Assembly (NCBI GenBank): GCA_015680685.1
Contig: MNCI01015910.1
Coordinates: 1,615,497-1,679,496, forward strand
Source: Gnetum montanum
Taxonomy: Eukaryota > Streptophyta > Gnetopsida > Gnetales > Gnetaceae
Direction of reading: 5' to 3'
DNA length: 64,000 nt
Part shown: one piece after another, positions 56,107-64,000 of the stretch
Numbering within the stretch: the first letter of the stretch is position 1
Layout: the number at the start of each line of letters is the position of its first letter
The notes under the pieces: generated by a model
The model's database searches: none
Seen by the model: only the letters and a program-made list of their open reading frames with translations
What the model was told of the DNA's origin: nothing
Position numbers and translations under genes: made by a program

Positions 56107-56980
56107 ATGATGAAGCATCATAAAGTTAGATACATCAACATAGCCTTGTTGACACATCCCCATGGATGTATCCTTAGATAAGTTAATGCATATGCATTGA
56201 TGCTATTCCATCCTAAGCTTATATAAATGCATGCACCATTTGCATTTATGGCATCTTTAGTCATTTTTGCAGTGAAGATCTTGTAATTTATTTTCTTAGG
56301 GCTTAACCAAATTTTCTTATGAGTGCCTACAAAATGGATTAAATTGATTAAATGAATTTTTATTTGAGTGTAAGATGTACCTCGATACTTTTGTATGATA
56401 GCAATAAAATCGACATTAATTCTTTCCATTACAACACTTGAAGTAGCTTTTAGTTTATTCCCAAGCACTTTATCTTTAATACATTTTACTTTTTTGTAAT
56501 TAAGAAATTAATATTTTATTCCATAATAATGTTAGTATGACCACTTCGATCATAATGTATTAACATTTGTTAATTCTAGTAGTGGATATTTGTTATGCCC
56601 AGTAGTAATTACTTGATAACCTAGTAACATTAATATAGGTTTAGGATGAGTATGGAAAGTGGGAATGGATACTCAATGCTTAGGATTACTTAGATCACCC
56701 TTAGGTGTATAATTAGTTAAAACTTAATGTTTTAGTCATTTTACAATTTCAACATTTTAATGATAAAAAATGATAAAAATACAAATATCCTACATCCCAA
56801 TCTCACTTAACCATATCACTCAAACTAGCATAAGTAGTGATTAGGATGACAATGACCAGTAATTCGACATCTAGTTAATTAAGATACTTTGGACCTCAAA
56901 GTTCTAAAAAATTCAACTAGACTGTGCATACACACTTGTGATTCATATGGTTGGGCATAAGAAATAGTCATCACTCATCA
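56107..56980 (+). repeat. Ath-5 3' LTR (about 874 bp)
   Basis: Starts TGATGAAGCATC, ends CACTCATCA; TATA box TATATAAA at 56220-56227. The next five bases are TTGAA; the 5' partner is outside or destroyed. The upstream neighbour is Cop-1, which seems to have inserted into Ath-5. Confidence 0.8.
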
Positions 56981-57193
56981 TTGAAAATTTTGAATATTGA
57001 TGATAGATTGTTTGCATTTTTCCTCTAATTAAGGTATCCAAATTAATTCACTACATTTGATTTTTTTCTTGATTGGAAAGCCACATACACAAAGTAGTCT
57101 AAAAAGTATGAATGCTTAACTCAATTAGTAAGATTACTTAAGATCCATATGTTAAGAAAAATAGGGTTCTGTCGATAGTGTTATGAAAGTTAG
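56981..57193. other. Spacer between Ath-5 and Ath-6
   Basis: 213 bp of AT-rich sequence; nothing recognised. It may be the oldest sequence in the window. Confidence 0.5.
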
Positions 57194-58065
57194 TGATGAG
57201 TCATGAATAAGATAGGCTGCATCAATGTAGCCCGATCGATGCATGATAAGATGTGTTGATGCAAATGCATTAACACTAATGTAGGTAGTAACTATTGAAA
57301 TGCACTCATCACTTGCATTTATGACACTTTGCAATTATAGTGTAGCCAAGTTGTTGCAATTTCTCCTCTCCAAAGCTAGATTATTTTCCCTCTGAATGCT
57401 TGTAATGTGGATTTAAGGTATTGTATGGTGATTTATTTAAGTGCCTATGTACCTAAATCCATTGGCATGAATGGCAATAAGGTTAAGATTTCTTACATCC
57501 ATTGCAACAATGAGACTAGTTTACTCTTTACATTTGACACTTTACTTTTCATGTAATTTACATATATGAATTTAAAAAATTAATGCAATTAATCATAAAT
57601 ATGTAAGTATGACCACTTCAACCATAACATATTACACTTGGTAATCCCAATAGTGGATGTTTGGTATGCCCACTAATATCCAGTTGGTAACCCATTAGTG
57701 TTAATATTAGTTTAGGATGTGTGCGGCAAGTGTGAGTGGATACTGCATGTTAGAGTAATTGGTGACTAGAGTAATTGGTTAGTTAGATAATTAATCAATA
57801 AACCTTTATTTAAATCATCTAGCTATAAGGAGAAAAATATAAAAAACTAATTATAAAATTATCCATCACATGCTTTAATCATACTTAATCATACATACAG
57901 TTAAACACAAATATACATTAAGAAAACAACAATCTTGCAACCACACAATTCACTATTTAGGACTATAAGCAAACTTAGGATACTAAGTTTATGGAATTCA
58001 ACTAGATTACTAATGAATGTTTATGATTTGTATGGTTTTGCATAGGGGATACTTGTTATTCTTCA
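57194..58065 (+). repeat. Ath-6 5' LTR (872 bp)
   Basis: Starts TGATGAGTCATG; ends TATTCTTCA. Internal text (TATGACCACTTCAACC, GATACTGCATG) matches the R-U5 part of Ath-5 and Ath-3. Confidence 0.75.
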
Positions 58066-58084
58066 CAAGTGCCATTGTTGGGGA
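58066..58084 (+). other. Ath-6 primer-binding site (mutated)
   Basis: CAAGTGCCATTGTTGGGGA, decayed tRNA-Asp type site. Confidence 0.6.
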
Positions 58085-58233
58085 ACTTAGTTTAGCTAAG
58101 TGCATTGATTAGTAATAAACTATGAATTTATATAAAGATGTTGTAAAGATAAAAATAACGACAAATCTTATCTAAAAGCGAATAATTAATAAATTAAAAT
58201 ATTAAAGGCATACTAATTATATGCATAACTAAC

Positions 58234-61200
58234 ATTACTTCTTCTCATAAGAACAAATCTCCATCACACACAGGAGAATCCAATCAATGACGAGATGGAT
58301 CGAAGAAGCCCTAACAACTTAGAGTTGTCTATGCCCATCTGGATTTGGATTTCACTTTCATCCTCTATCAAGATGAATAGTTTCATTGGAGAGACATGCA
58401 AGACAACATTCTATTGCCTCCTAATCAATCTATGTCCACCATGTTTGTAATACCCATTCATAGGGAGCAAGAGCTAGCACCCAAAGCCCCACTAGAAAGA
58501 AAGCTAGTTGAAAGAAGAAAATTCCCAGGTGGCTTTCTTTCTACAATAATCAAACTAACATTAACCTGTAAAATTAAAATGAAATAAAAAACACCTAGAT
58601 CTAGCTCTAAAATGGGTCAATCAATATTAATTTTAAGAATTAAGAGAGAATTTTATGAAGAAATAGCCATAGTAAAATATTTATGCAAGATTCATGATAT
58701 TAAAAGATATCAAACTTGTTATTATTCAACCTAAAAAAAATATTTAATTAGGATCATTTGCACATTTGAAAACCAAAGAAATGATCACAAAAGTAGATAA
58801 ATTAATAATCTCATATTTATTCAATCACATAATAATATTTTATAATTTCTAGCCACACACAAAAACAAGATATGAATTTAACTCTTGTAACCATTTTATC
58901 GGTAATCATTTAATCAGGAAATTCATATGTTTAATAGCATAGAATAGATAGATCACAACCATAAATGAACATCCTAGGTTTTTCCCACTCCATCAACTTA
59001 TAGAAAGATATTAAAATCAAACTTGAGAAGGTATAGGGAAAAAAGTATAATTCAAGATTTAGATCCAAGATTTATGCATTCAAAGGGGAAGGGTTCATCA
59101 GCCAAATTCCAACCAAAACTCAAGAATTTAACAATTTTAAAACATTCACAATTATCCATGGGCCCAAGTATAATCCCACTTTCTGTCAGTGGTACTAATC
59201 CTCATATTAGGGATCCTTGGCCCTTATTGGCAATCTTTTGTCAAAAATGCCCCAAATCATTATGGGTGTTTTTGAATTGTTATAGAAAAAACTCTCATCT
59301 AAGTCATTTAGGTGTGAAAGTGTAAAGGATGGGTAGAGATATCCAAAAAAAGGGTAATAAAGGTTTCAAAAATCTAAGTTTACAACAACAATCTTGATAT
59401 TTTTGTACAAGCATTGTGAAGGTGGTTAGACAAGCAAGAAGAGAGAAGTTTGAGAAAATCAATCCTTGCTAGCCATTATCAAACATAACAGAGATGAATC
59501 ATTTTAAATCTTTACTTAGATATCTTGCTTACTAGGACGAATTATCAAAATGTTGGATTGCTATGTCACACTTGTTTTCTTTCTCCTTGTTATCTCTTGT
59601 AATAGCCATAGTCTTCTCTCCCTTCCCAATCACACTCCCTTTTGTTGTATCTTTTTTTTTTTTGCTCAAATACTTTTTTCTTGTGTGTTTTTTTCCTCTC
59701 CTCCTCTCTCTATTTGTAAGTGGAATAAAGGATAATGGATGGTTTCTTGTAACTAAATTCTTTGGAACTGTTCATATTCTTTTCTTTCTTTTTAAAGTTT
59801 TCTCTCTCTTTTTTTTTTCATCAATGAGTCATGAGTTCAATTCTCTTCATGATCACTATAAATAAAATATGTATATTCACAGGTTGCAAGTTCAATTTCT
59901 AAATCAACAATTTTTGATATTTTAGAATTCAGATTTTACTAGATCTTAAGTTCAATTCCTCTTGACAATTGCAAAACATTCCAATATAATATCTATGTCT
60001 TTATCATTTAGAATTTTCATAAGATGCAAGGAAAGAGTTTTCAAAATAGATTCATGATAAGAGCAATTTAGGATACATAATTAAATAAGGCACCTTCTTT
60101 TTCAGGTCATCAACGATGTGAATTTTCCCATTGTCTTACGAGCCTTGAAAGGTCATCATGTGACCTTTCTATAGCCATGGAGAGGGTACTTATACTCTAC
60201 TATTTTAAACTAAACAGAGCAATGCATCACATTTAAAAATAAAATATAAAGCTATGGTATTTACATACAATATCACAGATTCATGGGTCAAGTTCCTCAG
60301 TATGAGCATTTTTTTGCATCCCAACATATCTATTTTAGCTCTTGTGACACACCTTAAAGTATTGTCCTCTATTTTTATTTGTTTCTTAGCATATCTATTA
60401 AAATAGAATATAAAATATTTTTTGTTCCCATATATTTTTTATTATTATTATTTTAAAACATTCCTAGCATGTATTTTAAAACTTCTTTCTTATGCATAAA
60501 GTATTTAAACATTTAATCATAATACATATAAAACTCTGGTCAAAAAATTTATTACTATTCTAATTAGCCATTTCCACCTTAGTCCAAACAAAGCACACAC
60601 ACAACTTATTAACAAAACATGCACACAAACACATAGAAAGACTATTACAATTGTTAATGCAAAAACTCAAGGAGAAGTTGTTCATTACAATGTTGATGGC
60701 TAATCTTATTAGATTAGGCATCACAACACTCAACCTAGAATATGAGGTCTTAGACAACACCTATAGAAAATATTAGCCTATAGATGCCCAGCTTAAGAAA
60801 GATCAGCACATGGAAGCATAATATGAGGGATCTAAGGGCAAAGGGGTTCAAACATCATTGTTTCTACAAATTTGAAATGAGGATCTTGATTTCTTCTCAA
60901 GGCTCTCCCAACATATAGACTCTCCTCCTTTAATGGAGGATGATACTCTTCACCAACAATTTTAATTCACATTGGATAACAACCAAGAAGAAGGAAGAAC
61001 AGGGTCAAGATCTTGACAGACATTAGGGAAGAGGTCCCACAATCATTCCTTTAACGATAAGAAAAAAGGAAAGGATAGTGGAAGAAAATGGAAGGACCAT
61101 CAGAGAAAGACTAGTAAGCATCATTCTCCTAGTTCTCCTTCTTCATCCTCATCATCCTCCTTGTCATCAAACTCTGATAAGAGAAGCCATGGCTGAGACA

Positions 61201-62800
61201 AAAGGAGGAGTAGTCAAAATTGAGGTGGAGATGAATGGAGATCTCACCAAGATGATTAAAACCAGGAGCATAGACAACCACAAGGGGAAGAAGAGAAAAA
61301 TTGCAAGTAAAGGAATAGAAAAATTCATCATAGGAATCATGGTCATGAAAGGGGCCACCGTGAATGAAATGACTATGATAAGGCTTTTTTGGCTACTAGA
61401 AGCATACTTAATATTTCAAAGGTACTAAGAATTCTTAGAAGGCATAGAAAAGATAGTAGAATTAAGAGGCTAGATATGAATAATATTTCTAGGTTTGAAG
61501 AGGGATATAATGCAGATCCAAAAAATTATTAATAAGCTTTCCATGATGCATGTGTCTTGTAGATCATAGAAAGTGAATGGCATAAGCTTAAATTGTTCCC
61601 AAGCACACTCATCAAAGAAGTAGAGAGTTGGTATTAGTCCTTGGAATCATAATCATAAATACCAAACATACTCTATAATGTCTAACTTGCGGAGGTAGAC
61701 CCAAGGATGAAAATAGGGGAATCATGAGTTATTGGATGCAACCCTAGGTAGGTACTACTCTCTATTGCACCAATGCCTAAGCCATGGATACTCTCAAAGG
61801 GAACAACTTCACCATATCATAGATGGACTCTAGAATAAGACTAGGGAAATCCTTGGGATCTATGCCCAAAGAAGACTCTATGAAATGCAAGTCCATCAGA
61901 TTCAAAGGTTGATAGAACATGTGGTCAAAGAAGAAGGAGAGCTAAAAAGCATGAGAGTACACAAGAGTATAACATAAATCCCTCCATTCGCAAAAGGGAG
62001 TTGCATTTCTATGATTCAGAGGAGGAAGCACTACTTGATGAAGTGGTATAGAGGAAGAGCTTGTTGATACAAAAATCTATCATTGAAATATCAACTAAGG
62101 TTGATAAAATGTCAAACTCCTTGGATGAGAAGTCCTAAATAACTCTTAAAATTATAGAAGAAAGAGCAAAGTAAGGGATTAGTGGTTAAAATAGAAGGAG
62201 AAAGAAAGATATAGAAAAAGTTACCATCAACAAAAGGATAAAACTATAGCAATTAAAGAGGTTGCATATTTCAAAATGGATGATGATGGATATAATATCT
62301 ATTAGTATGAACATCCTAAGGCATGTTGTCTAATGCAATCACATTTGCAAGAACTTGGGGTGTATGCATTAAATTCAAAATTTTCAAAAAGACAAATACC
62401 TAGGCAGTTGCCTTACCCACAAGGTAACTACAGGTAGCAGTTCCACCAAACAGCATATTATCTAAGTGCAGCACCTTCTCAACCTCAAGAGTAATACTAG
62501 TAGTGGCAAAATCCATAGTCATGGGGAATGCCACCACCATGGTAGTAGTATTCTTACAGGTAGCCAGGCCCTTATGAATATTATGTCCAATAGCTTGTCT
62601 CTCCTTGTGGCTTATCTAGCCACATTGACTTCTCTCATCACTACTATTCTTCAGAATATTATAGAGCACCTTCTCTAAGAAGTAAGTCTTCTTTTCCTTT
62701 TCCTCCTCTATATTCCTCAATATCACTTGCATCATCAACCACCACACCCTTACCACCTGCTCTACCTATGCAAGGAGAAATTCATCATAGCGATATTAGT
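58234..62800 (+). pseudogene. Ath-6 gag (degenerate, split by an insert)
   Basis: The start codon appears mutated to ATT (58234; following TSSHKNKSPS matches other copies). N-terminal DFTFILYQDE, HWRDMQDNILLPPNQSMSTM, then the insert (58446-60689). Resumes LMANLIRLGITTLNLEYEVL (60694 onward), a Ser/Lys-rich region (61060-61190), and the gag domain at 61440-61910: RLDMNNISRFEEGYNADPKN, HKLKLFPSTLIKEVESWY. Cys/His motif remnant YEHPKACC at about 62310. Proline/tyrosine/serine-rich tail to 62800. More stops than in Ath-3. Confidence 0.8.
58446..60689. mobile_element. 2244-bp TG...CA insert, likely solo LTR
   Basis: Begins TGTAATACCC and ends TTCATTACA, flanked by a perfect ATGTT duplication (58441-58445, 60690-60694) exactly where the Ath-6 gag frame breaks and resumes. 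I see no internal second LTR, primer site or gag/pol motif, so a solo LTR is the simplest reading. The TGTAAYACCC start resembles LTRs of Tekay/Del-type gypsy elements (weak). T-rich tracts at 59650-59820. Confidence 0.72.
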
Positions 62801-63119
62801 AAATGCCACAAATGGAGTAAACTTATAGATGGATATTCATTTAAGTGGTTCTAAATAGAAACCTTACAAAAGGACATTCTTCAAAATAAACAATCCCACA
62901 AAACCCTCAAAGATACCCATGGCTATTAACCCTACCTCATTTACCTATAAAAGTACTTTAAACTAGCCTTCAAATCAAAAGTTCTCCAATGTCCATACTG
63001 TCATGTTGGCCCATGCAATTACCTATTCGATAAAGGTTGACCACCTTTCCAAGAAGTAATTTGATCCTGAAAGTCTTCTTATCTAATTACAATTTGCAAA
63101 AAATAATCCATGTAAGGCT

Positions 63120-63500
63120 TTATTGGATTCAAGTTCTTGGGTGAAATTAATCTCATAAGAAATATACAAGACCTGGAAGTTGCCTCCTCTCAAAAACAAC
63201 ATTATCAGACTTGAACTTGCGGATCAGTTTATCACTATTCCTTTGGGACTAGTGGAGGGCATCCTGACCACTATCTATGGATGGTCCTATCTCGTAGATT
63301 TTCTTGTAATCCATGTGGATAACTATAAAAGAAAATTTCCTATTATTATAATAAGAACTGGCTAAGTACCATAGATGCTAAGATGGGGGTTAGAGATCTT
63401 TTCTTGAACATTTCCAAGGAAAATGAATTTGGTAAAATGGAGAAGAAGCAAGTTCCATGCATTGTATACAATGATATAGGATGCAATTTTGTGTAAAGAA
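63120..63500 (+). pseudogene. Ath-6 protease (degenerate)
   Basis: LLDSSSWVKLIS (about 63119-63154; DSS instead of DSG), then WKLPPLKNNIIRLELADQFI, GLVEGILTTIYGWSYLVDFL, RKFPIIIIRTG, stop, STIDAKMGVRDLFLNISKEN, VPCIVYNDIGC. Same fold and order as Ath-1 and Ath-3. Confidence 0.82.
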
Positions 63501-63689
63501 TATAGACAATAAAAGGTACATCTATCTAAGCATGCAACCAGTGTGCCAAAACAATAGTCATTCAAAAGTGCCTATATGCAGCAGCCATGAAATAGAAAGG
63601 TACCCAGTGGTGAGCATTAGAAGATCAAGCTAAATCCATAATATGCATGAAATCATTAGAGAGCCTCACAAGTGCCTACATTAAGAATA

Positions 63690-63970
63690 TGAATGAAATG
63701 GAGTAGCTCCATAGTTAACTCTCTGACATGTAGAATGAAATACATTGGAAAGAGTTAAAAATCCTAGATCAATTCAAGAAGGAGCCCCTTGAATTGAAAA
63801 TTTTATCGAAAACTCTAGAATATTCTTTCCGTAATAATGGCAAGTTGGTAATCATTAATGCTAACCTTACTCAAGAACAGAAAAAGAAGCTGTTGAGGAT
63901 GATAAAAAAATGGCTAATAACCTTTTTCTAGTCATATCATTAACTAATAGGGATAGATCCATGGATATGC
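63690..63970 (+). pseudogene. Ath-6 protease-RT spacer
   Basis: ILDQFKKEPLELKIL, LEYSFRNNGKLVIINANLTQ, LRMIKKWLITFF and IDPWICQHHIYT match the Ath-1 spacer (7693-7319). RT would begin beyond the window end. Confidence 0.78.
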
Positions 63971-64000
63971 CAACATCACATCTACACAAACTCTTTCATT

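Larger units (their letters stand above)
57194..64000 (+). mobile_element. Ath-6: Athila-like element, 5' part
   Basis: 5' LTR 57194-58065, primer site, gag from 58234, protease at 63140-63500, spacer to the window end; RT would follow outside. GTTAG (57189-57193) precedes the LTR as the expected target duplication. A 2244-bp insert (58446-60689) splits gag. Frames are heavily mutated. Confidence 0.82.

Noticed and set aside
59563-59865. 100-codon hydrophobic frame as a membrane protein
   Set aside because: It is a translation of T-rich tracts inside a solo-LTR-like insert; three overlapping frames look alike.

Overview
This is plant nuclear DNA that consists almost entirely of LTR retrotransposons inserted into one another. 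Lineage signs: Ty3/gypsy polyproteins with Athila-like and Tat/Ogre-like domain arrangements, a second (archaeal-type) RNase H diagnostic of Tat, a tRNA-Asp primer site of Athila type, a Ty1/copia gag with an initiator-Met primer site, and a plant-type PPR gene fragment. Such nesting points to a large, repeat-rich land-plant genome (a gymnosperm would fit, but nothing here proves it). I found no intact host gene, tRNA, rRNA or CRISPR array.

Nesting, from LTR ends (TG...CA) and 5-bp target-site duplications (TSDs). A Ty1/copia element on the minus strand (Cop-1) is broken into three pieces in the window (11813-12391, 47782-48711, 54789 to about 55450). It was hit by three Athila-like elements: Ath-1 (3015-11807, minus, 3' LTR outside the window), Ath-2 (12392-47776, minus, TSD CTTAC) and Ath-4 (48717-54783, minus, TSD GTGGT). 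Ath-2 contains Ath-3 (15757-43907, plus, TSD ATCAC). Ath-3 contains Tat-1 (19130-40839, minus, TSD CAACG/CAAGG). Tat-1 carries a PPR-gene fragment and an unassigned block. A second Tat element, Tat-2 (1-3014, minus), sits in the 3' non-coding part of Ath-1. Right of the copia lie the 3' end of a plus-strand Athila-like element (Ath-5, to 56980) and the 5' part of another (Ath-6, 57194 to the window end), itself hit by a 2.2-kb solo-LTR-like insert (58446-60689, TSD ATGTT).

The Athila-like copies come in an autonomous form (Ath-1, Ath-6: gag, protease, and in Ath-1 RT, RNase H and integrase) and in deleted forms (Ath-2, -3, -4) that keep gag, the primer site, the polypurine tract and a long 3' non-coding region but lack RT and integrase. 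Nearly all reading frames are broken by stops and frameshifts; the gag of Tat-2 is the exception, open for 431 codons up to the window edge.

The most unusual part is the interior of Tat-1. Protease and RT are separated by a candidate 9.4-kb phase-0 intron (34857-25448). Inside it, on the opposite strand, lies a decayed multi-exon gene (about 26290-30861) whose GT-AG junctions keep the reading frame over several exons. Clusters of a distinctive motif (CTAGTTTAAGGTC, 5-6 bases, GGACC) flank this gene and the pol exon. I do not recognise the protein.

Element names (Tat-1, Ath-1 and so on) are local labels for this window only.
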